In this document: one piece after another, positions 54,044 to 63,782 of the stretch | How the letters are laid out: every line of letters begins with the position of its first letter | Position numbering within the stretch: the stretch's first letter is position 1 | Source of the DNA: an uncultured delta proteobacterium | Lineage (GTDB): Bacteria > Desulfobacterota > Desulfobulbia > Desulfobulbales > Desulfocapsaceae | Assembly (NCBI GenBank): GCA_903875445.1 | Contig: CAIQWD010000016.1 | Coordinates: 1 to 64,000, forward strand | Reading direction: 5' to 3' | Length of the DNA: 64,000 bases | The notes under the pieces: model-generated | What the model saw: the letters and a program-made list of their open reading frames with translations, nothing else | What the model was told of the DNA's origin: nothing | The model's database searches: none | Position numbers and translations under genes: made by a program

Positions 54044-55534
54044 ATGGCGTCGTACATCCTGGCAATCGATCAGGGAACCACCTCCAGCAGGGCGATTGTT
54101 TTCAACGAGCGGCTTGAGATACAGGGCGTCGGTCAGCAGGAGTTGCGGCAGTTCTTTCCGCAATCCGGTTGGGTGGAACATGACCCGGAGGAGATCTGGA
54201 GTTCAACCCTTGCCACCTGTCGCATGGCCCTGGAAAAGACCGGTCTCAGGGCCGCCGATATCACCGTCATCGGCATCACCAATCAGCGCGAAACCACGAT
54301 AATCTGGGATAAAGAGAGCGGCAAACCGATCCATAAGGCGATCGTCTGGCAGGACCGCAGGACCTCCGATTGTTGTGCCGAGTTGCGGGCAGCGGGCCAC
54401 GACCCGCTCATCACCGAGAGAACCGGCTTGCTCCTCGACTCCTATTTTTCCGGCACCAAGATCAAATGGCTGCTCGACCATGTGCCGGGAGCCAGAAAAA
54501 AGGCCGAGTCGGGCAAACTCCGTTTCGGCACCGTCGACAGTTTTTTGCTCTCACGCCTCACCGGCGGCAAAGAGCACGCCACCGACGCCACCAATGCCTC
54601 ACGCACCATGCTTTTTAATATCCATGACAACTGCTGGGACAAAGAATTGCTGGCGCTGCTGGATATCCCCGCCGCCCTGCTGCCCGAGGTAAAGGATTCG
54701 TCCGCCGATTTCGGCAGCACCGATCCGGCCCTGTTCGGCACCGCCATCCCGATCGGCGGTATCGCCGGCGACCAGCAGGCGGCTCTAGTCGGCCAGGCCT
54801 GTTTCCAGCCGGGCATGATCAAATCCACCTACGGCACCGGCTGCTTCGTCGTCCTCAATACCGGTGAGCAGGCGGTGCGTTCGAAAAACCGTTTGCTGAC
54901 CACCATCGGCTACCGCCTGGCGGGCAAGACCACCTACGCCCTGGAGGGCTCGATCTTTGTCGCCGGCGCCGCGGTACAGTGGATGCGTGACGCCATGGGC
55001 CTCATCGAGTCGGCTTCGGATACCGGCAAACTGGCCCGCCGCGCCGACATCAGCCAGGATGTCTATCTCGTCCCGGCCTTCACCGGTCTCGGCGCACCGC
55101 ACTGGGACGCCGAGGCCCGCGGTGCCATTTTCGGCCTGACCCGGGCTACAGGCCCGGCCGAATTGGCCAAAGCGGCTCTCGAATCGGTCTGCTATCAGAC
55201 CCGCGACCTTCTGGAGGCGATGGGCGGCGACTGGGAAAGCACGGGCGCGACGGTGTTGCGCGTCGACGGCGGCATGGTTGCCTCCAACTTTACCATGCAG
55301 TTTCTTGCCGATATCCTCAACGCGCCGGTCGATCGGCCAATGGTGCTGGAAACCACCGCCTTAGGCGCCGCCTACCTGGCCGGACTGCAGAAAGACCTCT
55401 TGCCGCCACCACATGAGTTTGCCGGATCGTGGAAATGCGACAAACGCTTCACCCCGTCGCTTGCCGAGGACATTCGCGTCCGCAAATATAACGGCTGGAA
55501 GGATGCGGTGCGAAGGACCCTCAGCACACTGTAG
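54044..55534 (+). CDS. glpK: Glycerol kinase
   Basis: 496 residues, FGGY family. N-terminal [13 protein letters not shown] phosphate motif, [32 protein letters not shown] (substrate arginine), [13 protein letters not shown], and the C-terminal FGGY motifs [17 protein letters not shown] and [12 protein letters not shown]. Phosphorylates glycerol to feed GlpD, 23 bp upstream. No glycerol facilitator gene is present here. Confidence 0.95.
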   Translation: MASYILAIDQGTTSSRAIVFNERLEIQGVGQQELRQFFPQSGWVEHDPEEIWSSTLATCRMALEKTGLRAADITVIGITNQRETTIIWDKESGKPIHKAIVWQDRRTSDCCAELRAAGHDPLITERTGLLLDSYFSGTKIKWLLDHVPGARKKAESGKLRFGTVDSFLLSRLTGGKEHATDATNASRTMLFNIHDNCWDKELLALLDIPAALLPEVKDSSADFGSTDPALFGTAIPIGGIAGDQQAALVGQACFQPGMIKSTYGTGCFVVLNTGEQAVRSKNRLLTTIGYRLAGKTTYALEGSIFVAGAAVQWMRDAMGLIESASDTGKLARRADISQDVYLVPAFTGLGAPHWDAEARGAIFGLTRATGPAELAKAALESVCYQTRDLLEAMGGDWESTGATVLRVDGGMVASNFTMQFLADILNAPVDRPMVLETTALGAAYLAGLQKDLLPPPHEFAGSWKCDKRFTPSLAEDIRVRKYNGWKDAVRRTLSTL

Positions 55535-55559
55535 AGGTTTTTAAAGGAGAAGCAAAGTT

Positions 55560-56381
55560 ATGCAACCGCTCAGGACAATGGCGCCGGGTACCTTCAGCGA
55601 AGTTCTCTATATTCTTACCGACATTGACGACACCCTAACCCTTGCCGGCAAGCTGCCTGCATCCGCCTACAGCGCCCTGTGGCGCCTGACAGCCGCAGGC
55701 TATCAGATTATTCCGGTCACCGGCCGACCGGCCGGCTGGTGTGACTTGATCGCCAGGCAATGGCCGGTAGCGGGGGTGGTGGGCGAAAACGGCGCCCTGT
55801 ATTTCCGGTACGACGAAAGGCGAAAGGTCATGGAGCGGCACTACTGGAAGACGGCAGAGGAGCGATCCATCGACCGGAAGCGGCTTGCGGCAATCCGTGA
55901 AGAGGTCCTTCGCTCGGTGCCTGGCTGCGCTGTTGCCGCCGATCAGGCCTACCGCGAGGCCGACCTGGCCATCGATTTCTGTGAAGATGTGGCGCCACTC
56001 GGACGGGAGGCGGTCGAAGCTATTGTCAAATGTTTCTTAAAGGCGAAAGCCATCGCCAAGGTCAGCTCCATCCATGTCAACGGCTGGTACGGCAACTATG
56101 ACAAGCTCGCCATGAGCCGCCGCTTTTTTGCCGATGTCTTCGCCCTCGATATTGAAGTGAACCGCCACCGGGTTCTCTATGTCGGCGATTCCCCCAACGA
56201 CGCCCCGATGTTCGGTTTCTTCCCGCACAGCGTCGGAGTCGCCAATGTGCTCCATTTCACCGAGCAACTGGAACACCGACCGGCCTGGGTCACAGAAAAG
56301 GCGGGGGGCGACGGCTTTGCCGAACTGGTGGATTACCTGCTCAAAATTTGCCCTATTTCTCCTTCTCGACCAGACCCTTGA
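55560..56381 (+). CDS. HAD-superfamily hydrolase (IIB/Cof type)
   Basis: 273 residues. Motif I LTDIDDTL (~18-25) with both nucleophilic-type Asp residues, motif II IIPVTGRPAGW, Lys in the IHVNGWYGNYDKLA region and motif III/IV VGDSPNDAPMFGFF. The type IIB cap insert lies between motifs II and III. Members dephosphorylate sugar phosphates. Lying directly behind glpK (25 bp), it may act on glycerol-3-phosphate or a related metabolite, but this is unproven. The 3' end overlaps ugpE by 29 bp on the opposite strand. Confidence 0.82.
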   Translation: MQPLRTMAPGTFSEVLYILTDIDDTLTLAGKLPASAYSALWRLTAAGYQIIPVTGRPAGWCDLIARQWPVAGVVGENGALYFRYDERRKVMERHYWKTAEERSIDRKRLAAIREEVLRSVPGCAVAADQAYREADLAIDFCEDVAPLGREAVEAIVKCFLKAKAIAKVSSIHVNGWYGNYDKLAMSRRFFADVFALDIEVNRHRVLYVGDSPNDAPMFGFFPHSVGVANVLHFTEQLEHRPAWVTEKAGGDGFAELVDYLLKICPISPSRPDP

Positions 56382-57285
56382 CAAACCAGCGTTGCATGAG
56401 CAACACCACAAGGACCGGCGGGGCCATGACCAAGAGTGACCCAGCCATAGCGACATTCCACATAGGCACGTCGTCGGCCTGGGGGATCAAGTCCTTGAGA
56501 CCGATAACCGCGGTGGTCATGTTTGGACTGGTAGTGATGAGGAGCGGCCAGAGATACTGGTTCCAACCGTAGACAAACTCGATTACCACGAGTGCTGCGA
56601 TATTGGTCACGGAAAGAGGTAAAAGGATCTTCCAGAAAAAAACCATCGGCGAAGCGCCGTCGAGCTTGGCCGCTTCGCAGAGTTCTTCGGGGATGGTGAG
56701 GAAAAACTGGCGGAATAAAAAGGTGCAGGTCGCCGAGGCTACCAGAGGAAGGATCAGACCGGTATAACTGTTGAGAAGGCTCCATTCGAGGGAGATTTCA
56801 AAATTGTTGCCGACTACCCACTGCACCGCCGGGTTCAGATGGAGAACATTAACCAACCATTGCAATGGCCCGAGGAGATTGGCGGCCATTTCATAGGTGG
56901 GCAGGATACGGACTTCCACCGGCAGCATGAGGGTGCAGAAGACCGTGGCAAAGGCCACCTTGCGGAAGCGATAGTCGAAATAGACGATGGAAAAGGCGCC
57001 CAGCATGGAAACCACTATCTTGCCGAAGGTGATACCCGCCGCCATGATAAAGGAATTGACCAGCTGTCGGCCGAGGTGCACTTTATTCCAGGCCGCATGG
57101 ATATTGATCAGGAACTGATCCCCCGGAACGAGAGGCATCGGCACCCTGGCTACCTGGTCAAGCGGTAGGGTGGCGGCGGTAATGGCGTAGAAAATCGGAA
57201 AACCGACGACGCAGATACCGACCATGAGAAAGATGTAGGTACAGGTATCGAGTATCGGGGTGCGTTCAACCATCATAGCGATCAC
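56353..57285 (-). CDS. ugpE: Glycerol-3-phosphate ABC permease UgpE
   Basis: 310 residues, six membrane helices. MVERTPILDTCTYIFLMVGI mirrors the start of E. coli UgpE. The EAA loop is EELCEAAKLDGASPMVFFWKILLP. The GTG at 57285 overlaps the ugpA stop by 4 nt; ATG at 57276 or 57273 are alternative starts. Pairs with UgpA to form the inner-membrane channel. Convergently overlaps the HAD gene. Confidence 0.9.
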   Translation of the reverse strand: MIAMMVERTPILDTCTYIFLMVGICVVGFPIFYAITAATLPLDQVARVPMPLVPGDQFLINIHAAWNKVHLGRQLVNSFIMAAGITFGKIVVSMLGAFSIVYFDYRFRKVAFATVFCTLMLPVEVRILPTYEMAANLLGPLQWLVNVLHLNPAVQWVVGNNFEISLEWSLLNSYTGLILPLVASATCTFLFRQFFLTIPEELCEAAKLDGASPMVFFWKILLPLSVTNIAALVVIEFVYGWNQYLWPLLITTSPNMTTAVIGLKDLIPQADDVPMWNVAMAGSLLVMAPPVLVVLLMQRWFVKGLVEKEK

Positions 57286-58172
57286 GTAGTGTACTGCACT
57301 CGGCGTTCAACGAAGCGGAATTGCAAAACGGTAACGGTGATGATAAGGGCCATCAATACCAGGGATTGAGCGGCGGAAGCCCCCATGTTCAACCCGATAA
57401 ATCCATCCTGATATACTTTGTAAACCAGGGTATTGGTTGCCCCTCCCGGGCCGCCCTGGGTGACCGTATGGATCACCCCGAAGGTCTCGAAGAAGGCGTA
57501 AATGATGTTCATTACCGTGAGGAAAAAGATAGTCGGCGACAACAGCGGAAAGGTGATAACCCAAAAGCGGCGGAGCGGTCCGGCACCGTCCATTGCCGCC
57601 GCCTCGATCAGAGAAAGGGGAATGGCCTGAAGCCCGGCCATGAAAAACACGAAGTTGTAACTGATCTGTTTCCAGGCGCTAGCCACCACCACCAGAAACA
57701 GAGCGTCGTTGCCGTTAAGTAACGGGTTCCAATGCATCCCCACTACGTTTTTCAAAAAATAGGCGACGACACCGTACGAGGGATGCAGAAGAAAGAGCCA
57801 GAGAATGCCGGAGATGGCCGGGGCCACCGCATAGGGCCAGATCAGCAGGGTACGAATCAGTGCCTTGGCACGCAGAGCCCGGTTGGCAAGGCAGCCGATG
57901 GCCAGCCCGATAGCGAGACTTACGAGGGCGGTGGCAAGGCTGAAAAACAGCGTGATACCGATGGATTTCAAATACAGAACATCGGTAAAAATCCGGACAA
58001 AATTTTCAAGCCAAACGAACTGACTTCTCCGGCCAAACGGATCACTGAGCATAAGGGATTGCAGCAAGCCCTGGATCGCCGGCCAGTAGAAAAATGCCAA
58101 CGTCACCAGTACCTGCGGGGTAATGAGCAGATACGCCAAGGCGTTCGCTTTGAAATGGGAGCGTTTGATCAT
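57282..58172 (-). CDS. ugpA: Glycerol-3-phosphate ABC permease UgpA
   Basis: 296 residues, about six helices. SLMLSDPFGRRSQFVWLENF and WKQISYNFVFFMAGLQAIP are the UgpA-type stretches; EAA-like loop is LIEAAAMDGAGPLRRFWVITFPLL. Length equals E. coli UgpA (295). It lies 130 bp after ugpB with a hairpin region between, and overlaps ugpE by 4 nt. Confidence 0.92.
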   Translation of the reverse strand: MIKRSHFKANALAYLLITPQVLVTLAFFYWPAIQGLLQSLMLSDPFGRRSQFVWLENFVRIFTDVLYLKSIGITLFFSLATALVSLAIGLAIGCLANRALRAKALIRTLLIWPYAVAPAISGILWLFLLHPSYGVVAYFLKNVVGMHWNPLLNGNDALFLVVVASAWKQISYNFVFFMAGLQAIPLSLIEAAAMDGAGPLRRFWVITFPLLSPTIFFLTVMNIIYAFFETFGVIHTVTQGGPGGATNTLVYKVYQDGFIGLNMGASAAQSLVLMALIITVTVLQFRFVERRVQYTT

Positions 58173-58228
58173 TGCATGACCCGATGGTCGCCGAAAGAAT
58201 TGCTGCCGGTTGCGGTTTTTCTACCGGC

Positions 58229-58269
58229 GACCGCTGGAAACCTATTATGATCACGAGCCGCCAGCGGTC
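58229..58269 (-). other. Intercistronic hairpin between ugpB and ugpA
   Basis: GACCGCTGG and CCAGCGGTC form a perfect 9-bp stem around a 23-nt loop; a second stem GCCGGT/ACCGGC (58205-58228) follows on the minus strand. No T-tract. As with the liv operon hairpin, it probably stabilises the abundant binding-protein message or limits read-through. Confidence 0.5.
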
Positions 58270-58302
58270 TGTACCTATACAGAATGAAGAGCTTCGGCTC
58301 TG

Positions 58303-59628
58303 CTATTTGTTGGTTTTTTCAAACTCCCGCAACTTGTCGTTGCCACGTTTGGTGGCGTCGGCCATAGCCTGTTTCGGCGTCTTGCTACCGTTCCAGATCA
58401 ATTCCATCTCTTCGTCGAGAATGTTGCGAATCTGCACAAAATAACCGAGACGGATACCCCGGGAATTTTTATTGGGTACAGTCCGGTTAAGCTGCTTGAT
58501 ACCGACTTCCTGGTAGGGAATTTTGTCGAAGAAGCCTTCGCTCTTCAAGGACTCGTAAGCCTTCATGGTAATCGGGAAATAGCCGGTCTCCTTATGCCAG
58601 AGCTCCTGCATATCGGTCTGGGCAAGGAAATTCAAGAAGGCGGCAACACCTTTATAATCGGCCTTCGGATGGCCCTTCATAACCCAGAGAGAGGCACCGC
58701 CGATGATGCTGTTCTGCGGTTCCTTCATCTCGACTTCTACCGGGAGCGGAGCGATATCCCAGGCGAATTTAGCGTTCTTGGCGACATTGCCAATCCCACT
58801 TACCGATTCCATCATGATTGCTGCGTCGCCGGCCACAAAGGCGGCATTCGGTCCCTGATACTCCCGGCCTTCATAAGCAAAACGATTATCGGCCATCCAG
58901 GATTTCAGCCGTTCCAGATGTTTTACTACCTTGGGATTGTCGATCATCAATTCGCAGTCCAGACCTTCGTAACCGTTGGCCTTGGAGGCGAAAGGAATAT
59001 CGTGCATGGCGCTGTAGTTTTCGATCTGAATCCACGACTGCCAGGTGGTGACCATCCCCTTCTTGGCCCCGGAGGCAACAAGTTTTGCCGTTATTTCCGC
59101 CATCTGGTCCCAGGTAAGCGGGGTGGTTTTCGATGGCAGGTCGATACCGGCCTTCTTAAACAGATCGACATTGTAAAACATTACCGCGGTCGAGGAGTTA
59201 AAAGGCATGGAAAGCAGATTGTTTTTTTCATCGACATAGTAACTGAGAACCGCCTGCAGGTAGCCGGACCAATCGATTTTATAACCTTGGTCGGCCATAA
59301 GTTGATAGACCGGGTAAATAGCCCCGGAAAGCATCATGGTCATGGTGCCGACCTCAAAAGCCTGGATGATGTGGGGATGTTTTTTGGCACGGTAGGCGGC
59401 GACCCCGGCGTTGACGACCTCGCCGTAATCGCCCTTATTGGTGGCGACGACCTTATATTCCGTTTGTGAATCGTTGAAGGCCTTGACCATTTTATCGAGG
59501 GTTTCGCCCCTGGCCCCTCGCATGGCGTGCCACCATTCGATGGTGATCGGTTCCGCCCAGACCTGGCCGGCAAGAAGAACCATCGCCAGCATCACGGCAA
59601 TGAGTGTTGCTCCGCGTTTTCCTTTCAT
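58303..59628 (-). CDS. ugpB: sn-Glycerol-3-phosphate-binding protein UgpB
   Basis: 441 residues with a signal peptide (MKGKRGATLIAVMLAMVLLAGQVWA), then EWWHAMRGARGETLDKMVKAFN, the start of the UgpB-type SBP_bac_1 fold. Length equals E. coli UgpB (438). NKGDYGEVVNAGVAAYRAKKHP and GGASLWVMKGHPKADYKGVAAFL are typical. AGGAGGA precedes the ATG. Binds glycerol-3-phosphate or glycerophosphodiesters in the periplasm. Confidence 0.92.
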   Translation of the reverse strand: MKGKRGATLIAVMLAMVLLAGQVWAEPITIEWWHAMRGARGETLDKMVKAFNDSQTEYKVVATNKGDYGEVVNAGVAAYRAKKHPHIIQAFEVGTMTMMLSGAIYPVYQLMADQGYKIDWSGYLQAVLSYYVDEKNNLLSMPFNSSTAVMFYNVDLFKKAGIDLPSKTTPLTWDQMAEITAKLVASGAKKGMVTTWQSWIQIENYSAMHDIPFASKANGYEGLDCELMIDNPKVVKHLERLKSWMADNRFAYEGREYQGPNAAFVAGDAAIMMESVSGIGNVAKNAKFAWDIAPLPVEVEMKEPQNSIIGGASLWVMKGHPKADYKGVAAFLNFLAQTDMQELWHKETGYFPITMKAYESLKSEGFFDKIPYQEVGIKQLNRTVPNKNSRGIRLGYFVQIRNILDEEMELIWNGSKTPKQAMADATKRGNDKLREFEKTNK

Positions 59629-59924
59629 GAGTCTGTCCTCCTGTAAATGGTAGAAGTGTTCCCCGTAAGCCTCTCGACAACTCCTCTGATCTGTAGCCGA
59701 CCAACTGCCAAAAACCGCAAGTATCTCTGTTTTTTTTAATCGGTTCCGGGAAGAGAGTCAAGTTTTGTTGTCGGTACGGAGTGCCGCCGCTCCTTCCTCC
59801 TCCCCCTGCTATTTATTGGTTTTTGTGGTTGAATGCGGCAGCGTCATGGGGTAAAGAAGGCAGTGATGTCAGGGCTCGGAGAGTATGGGCGGTAAGGTTT
59901 TCCAAGATCACAGAGAGATGAAGC

Positions 59925-61031
59925 ATGGCGCAGGTACTTCTTGAGAAGGTAGTGAAACGTTTTGGCAAGAGCGAGGTCGTCCATGGCGTCGATTTGAGCA
60001 TCGCCGACATGGAATTCCTGGTGCTGGTCGGGCCGTCCGGTTGCGGTAAATCCACTCTCTTGCGGATGGTTGCCGGCCTCGAAGAAATCAGTGAAGGCCG
60101 CATCCTGATCGACGGCAAGGTAGTCAATGATGTGGCACCTAAGGACCGGGGCTGCGCCATGGTCTTCCAGAATTACGCCCTGTATCCGCACATGAACGTC
60201 TATAAAAATATGTCTTTCGGGCTGACCATCAAAGGTTTCTCCAAGGCGGAGATTGAAAGCCGGGTGCAGGAGGCAGCGCAGATCCTTGGTATCGGGGAGT
60301 TGCTTACCCGTAAGCCGCACGAACTATCCGGCGGCCAGCGGCAACGGGTGGCGATGGGTCGGGCAATTGTTCGCAACCCTTCGGTCTTTCTCTTTGATGA
60401 ACCTCTTTCCAATCTCGACGCCAAGCTGAGAAATTCGATGCGCACCGAGATCAAACGCCTGCACCAGAAGGTGCGTTCGACGATAATCTATGTCACCCAC
60501 GATCAGGTAGAGGCGATGACTCTCGCCGACCGCATTGTCGTCATGCGCAGCGGTCGAGTGGAGCAGATCGGCACGCCGCTCGATCTTTTTGAACGACCGG
60601 CCAACACCTTCGTTGCCGGCTTCATCGGCAGCCCTCCCATGAATCTGGTGGACGGCCGGCTTCTCCGGACAGCCGACGGTTTCCAGGTACTTTTGTCCGA
60701 GGCTTTGCGGCTGCCAATTCCTGCAAAAGATCAAATGGCCACATTCGAAGATGGTCAAAAAGTGGTCTTTGGCATCCGCACTGAAAGCATCAAGCCTCTT
60801 TTTGCCGATTCCCGACCACCTCAGCCGGAAGAATGGAGTACCAACGGCTTGCTTGAGGTTGTTGAACCGCTTGGCGGTGAGACTCATTTGCACACCGATA
60901 TTCTCGGCGTAAAATTCATAGCTAAATGCGATGGACGACAGCGGATCACTGCAGGAACGGATATGACCTTTTCTTTCCGCCTCAATGCCATCCACCTCTT
61001 CGACGCCGAGACCCGACAGGCAATTTATTGA
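59925..61031 (+). CDS. ugpC: Glycerol-3-phosphate ABC ATPase UgpC
   Basis: 368 residues. Walker [10 protein letters not shown] (36-44), Q-loop [11 protein letters not shown], signature [14 protein letters not shown], Walker [13 protein letters not shown], switch [13 protein letters not shown], then a C-terminal TOBE/MalK-type regulatory domain (~240-365) with [10 protein letters not shown]. Transcribed divergently from ugpBAE, an arrangement unlike the single ugpBAECQ operon of E. coli. No glpQ phosphodiesterase gene is in the window. Confidence 0.92.
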   Translation: MAQVLLEKVVKRFGKSEVVHGVDLSIADMEFLVLVGPSGCGKSTLLRMVAGLEEISEGRILIDGKVVNDVAPKDRGCAMVFQNYALYPHMNVYKNMSFGLTIKGFSKAEIESRVQEAAQILGIGELLTRKPHELSGGQRQRVAMGRAIVRNPSVFLFDEPLSNLDAKLRNSMRTEIKRLHQKVRSTIIYVTHDQVEAMTLADRIVVMRSGRVEQIGTPLDLFERPANTFVAGFIGSPPMNLVDGRLLRTADGFQVLLSEALRLPIPAKDQMATFEDGQKVVFGIRTESIKPLFADSRPPQPEEWSTNGLLEVVEPLGGETHLHTDILGVKFIAKCDGRQRITAGTDMTFSFRLNAIHLFDAETRQAIY

Positions 61032-61105
61032 ATAATATATTTTGACATTGTTTGTGACAAAACCGGCGATAACCTTGTCAACAACAGGACCATAAGAACC
61101 CTCAC

Positions 61106-61858
61106 TTACCGGCCTCCCTCCACCAGCCATTTTTCTTTTAAAAAGGTAATGCCGGCATGGTTGGTGAGATCGAGCTGGATGGGGGTGATGGACACATTGC
61201 CATCGGCAAAGGTATGCACATCGGTGTCTTCGCCGGGATCGGTGACCGGCGTCCCGCCGCCGATCCAGTAGTGTTTGGCGCCCCGCGGATCGAGGGTTTC
61301 ATGGATGGAATTCTCCCAGAGTCTCCGACCCTGACGGGTCACCCGGATCTTTTTATAACTGCTGCCGCTCGGCACATTGATATTTAAGAGGGTATCGCCG
61401 GGCAGAGAGTTACGGAGTATTTTCCCGGCCATGCAAACGGCGATCTGCATGGCCGCCCGATAATCGTAGGGTGGTTCACCGCCCACCGAGATGGCCATGG
61501 AGGGAATCCCGTACATTGTCCCTTCGATGGCGGCGGACACAGTCCCCGAGTAGGAGATATCGTCGCCGAGATTGGCACCGGCATTTATTCCGGAAACGAG
61601 AAGATCGGGGCGAACGGAGAGAATTTTCTTCAGCCCGACGGCGACGCAGTCGGTTGGCGTGCCGTCGATGGTGTAGAAGTTTTCCCGGAGGAGCACCACC
61701 TTCAGTGGTCGGTTCATGGTGAGAGAGTGGGAAACCGCCGAATTATCGCGATCGGGGGCGATGACAATGGTTCTGCCGAGTCCGCTTAAGGCCTGCTGCA
61801 GGGCGACAATACCGGGACTGTGAATGCCGTCATCGTTGGTAATGAGGATTGTTTTCAT
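61106..61858 (-). CDS. surE: 5'-nucleotidase SurE
   Basis: About 250 residues from an ATG reading MKTILITNDDGIHSPG; ATG two codons upstream is an equal alternative. Metal-binding motif TNDDG (Asp8, Asp9), SGINAGANLGDDISYSGTVSAAIEG and GTPTDC are standard SurE. Dephosphorylates nucleoside 5'- and 3'-monophosphates, and may function in survival and polyphosphate metabolism. Convergent with ugpC (74 bp). Confidence 0.93.
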   Translation of the reverse strand: MKTILITNDDGIHSPGIVALQQALSGLGRTIVIAPDRDNSAVSHSLTMNRPLKVVLLRENFYTIDGTPTDCVAVGLKKILSVRPDLLVSGINAGANLGDDISYSGTVSAAIEGTMYGIPSMAISVGGEPPYDYRAAMQIAVCMAGKILRNSLPGDTLLNINVPSGSSYKKIRVTRQGRRLWENSIHETLDPRGAKHYWIGGGTPVTDPGEDTDVHTFADGNVSITPIQLDLTNHAGITFLKEKWLVEGGR

Positions 61859-61947
61859 GGGCATAACTGATAATCCGAGGGAAGGATTTTTGCAAGAGAA
61901 ACACCAAGAGGGTCGGTAAAAGTGCCATGAATTCACTTATAAATCAC

Positions 61948-61976
61948 TTGACGCAACCGGAGTTTCCCAATATATC
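61948..61976 (+). promoter_or_regulatory. Sigma-70 promoter for ilvC
   Basis: TTGACG (61948-61953), 17-nt spacer, TATATC (61971-61976). Start near 61983, about 58 nt before the ATG. No attenuator seen. Confidence 0.6.
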
Positions 61977-62040
61977 AGATGAAACATTACCGATTACCCG
62001 GTCTATCAATGAAAAATAATACAGATTCAAGGAGATAAAA

Positions 62041-63513
62041 ATGGGAGTGAATTACTTTAATACCTTACCGCTGCGTCGGCAGATAGAGGAACTGTCCAAA
62101 TGTCGCTTTATGGATGCGGCGGAGTTCGACGGTGTCGAGTCTTTGCAGGGGAAAAAGATCGTCATTGTCGGTTGTGGCGCCCAAGGCCTGAACCAAGGAC
62201 TCAATCTGCGCGACAGCGGACTTGACATAACCTATGCCCTGCGGCAGGCGGCAATCACCGGAAAACGCCAGTCGTGGAAGAACGCCACGGAAAATGATTT
62301 TGCCGTGGGCACCTACGAAGAGCTTATTCCGTCCGCCGATCTGGTGATCAATCTGACCCCCGACAAGCAGCATACCAACGTCGTTTCAACGATCATGCCG
62401 CTGATGAAAAAAGGCGCCTGCCTCTCCTATTCCCACGGTTTCAACATCGTCGAGGAAGGGATGAAGATCCGCGAGGACCTGACGGTCATCATGGTCGCCC
62501 CCAAGGCACCCGGCACCGAGGTTCGCCAGGAATACAAGCGGGGCTTCGGCGTACCAACCCTCATCGCCGTGCATGGCGAAAACGATCCGAACGACGAAGG
62601 CTGGGATATCGCCAAGGCTTACTGCTGCGCTACCGGTGGCGATAAGGCGGGGGTGCTGGAATCCTCCTTTGTCGCCGAGGTGAAATCGGATCTCATGGGG
62701 GAACAAACCATCCTCTGCGGCATGCTGCAGACTGGTTCCCTGCTCTGCTATGACAAGATGGTCGAACAAGGCATCGATGCCGGATATGCGGCAAAGCTCG
62801 TGCAGAACGGTTGGGAGGTGATCACCGAATCCCTGAAATTGGGCGGCCTTACGGCAATGATGGACCGACTTTCGAACCCGGCCAAGATCAAGGCTTACAT
62901 TCTCGCCGAGGAGTTGAAGAATATTCTCCGGCCGCTTTTTGAAAAACACATGGACGATATTGCCTCCGGCCACTTCTCGAAAACGATGATGGCCGATTGG
63001 GCAAACGACGACGCCAACCTTATGAAATGGCGGAAAGAAACCGGAGAAAGCGCATTTGAACGAGCCCCGGCGACCACTGCCAAAATCGAGGAGCAGGAGT
63101 ATTACGACAAGGGAATTCTTATGATCGCCATGGTTAAGGCCGGGGTGGAACTGGCCTTCGATACCATGGTCAGCTGCGGCATCAAAGAGGAATCGGCGTA
63201 TTACGAATCCCTCCACGAAGTCCCGCTTATTGCCAATACCATTGCCAGAAAGAAACTCTACGAGATGAACGTAGTGATCTCCGACACCGCCGAGTATGGC
63301 AACTATCTTTTTGCCAACGCGGCGGTGCCTTTGCTCAAGGACTTCATGAACACCATCGATACCGATGTCATCGGCAAGGGCTTTGAGCCTTCCGATAACG
63401 GGGTCGATAATCTCGACCTGATTCAGGTGAACGAAGGCATCCGCTACACGGTCATCGAAGGGGTCGGGGAAGAATTACGTTCGCACATGAGCGCTATGAA
63501 ACCGATAATGTAA
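62041..63513 (+). CDS. ilvC: Ketol-acid reductoisomerase, class II
   Basis: 490 residues. The long (class II, E. coli-like) form: Rossmann motif [33 protein letters not shown] (NADPH-binding residues), catalytic His in SYSHGFN, and two C-terminal helical knotted domains. [17 protein letters not shown] is highly conserved. AAGGAGATA precedes the ATG. Converts acetolactate or acetohydroxybutyrate to dihydroxy acids for valine and isoleucine; links to cimA elsewhere in the window. Single gene between its own promoter and terminator. Confidence 0.95.
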   Translation: MGVNYFNTLPLRRQIEELSKCRFMDAAEFDGVESLQGKKIVIVGCGAQGLNQGLNLRDSGLDITYALRQAAITGKRQSWKNATENDFAVGTYEELIPSADLVINLTPDKQHTNVVSTIMPLMKKGACLSYSHGFNIVEEGMKIREDLTVIMVAPKAPGTEVRQEYKRGFGVPTLIAVHGENDPNDEGWDIAKAYCCATGGDKAGVLESSFVAEVKSDLMGEQTILCGMLQTGSLLCYDKMVEQGIDAGYAAKLVQNGWEVITESLKLGGLTAMMDRLSNPAKIKAYILAEELKNILRPLFEKHMDDIASGHFSKTMMADWANDDANLMKWRKETGESAFERAPATTAKIEEQEYYDKGILMIAMVKAGVELAFDTMVSCGIKEESAYYESLHEVPLIANTIARKKLYEMNVVISDTAEYGNYLFANAAVPLLKDFMNTIDTDVIGKGFEPSDNGVDNLDLIQVNEGIRYTVIEGVGEELRSHMSAMKPIM

Positions 63514-63549
63514 GGCTATTCCTCCGGTTTTCATGGCCGGAAACACTGC

Positions 63550-63588
63550 AGGGAACCTGGATGATGACTTTTCAGGTTCCCTTTTTTT
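63550..63588 (+). terminator. Intrinsic terminator after ilvC
   Basis: AGGGAACCTG, 13-nt loop, CAGGTTCCCT, then a T-tract. Perfect 10-bp stem, 37 bp after the stop. Confidence 0.9.
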
Positions 63589-63706
63589 ATTTTTATGCAC
63601 TTTTTTAAAAAAATTTACCGAACCAAGTCATTTGTTAAGAAAAATGTAAGGACGGGAAGGTATCGTGGGGACAACAACAATGAAGTTGGAGATTGTTGAA
63701 CAAGAT

Positions 63707-63750
63707 ATTGGTTTCCAAACGGAAACCAATGGAAGAGGGGCATCCGCCCC
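63707..63750 (+). other. Two adjacent leader hairpins before ComEA-like gene
   Basis: ATTGGTTTCC-aaac-GGAAACCAAT (perfect 10-bp stem) is followed 6 nt later by GGGGC-atcc-GCCCC. They sit 33-76 nt before the ATG with no T-tract, so they look like structured 5' leader RNA rather than a terminator. I could not match them to a known riboswitch class. Confidence 0.5.
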
Positions 63751-63782
63751 ATTACAGAAAACCCACATTTTGAGGAGGTTCC

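Noticed and set aside
63600-63782. Cyclic-di-GMP or fluoride riboswitch before the ComEA-like gene
   Set aside because: Hairpins present, but conserved core bases of those classes are absent.
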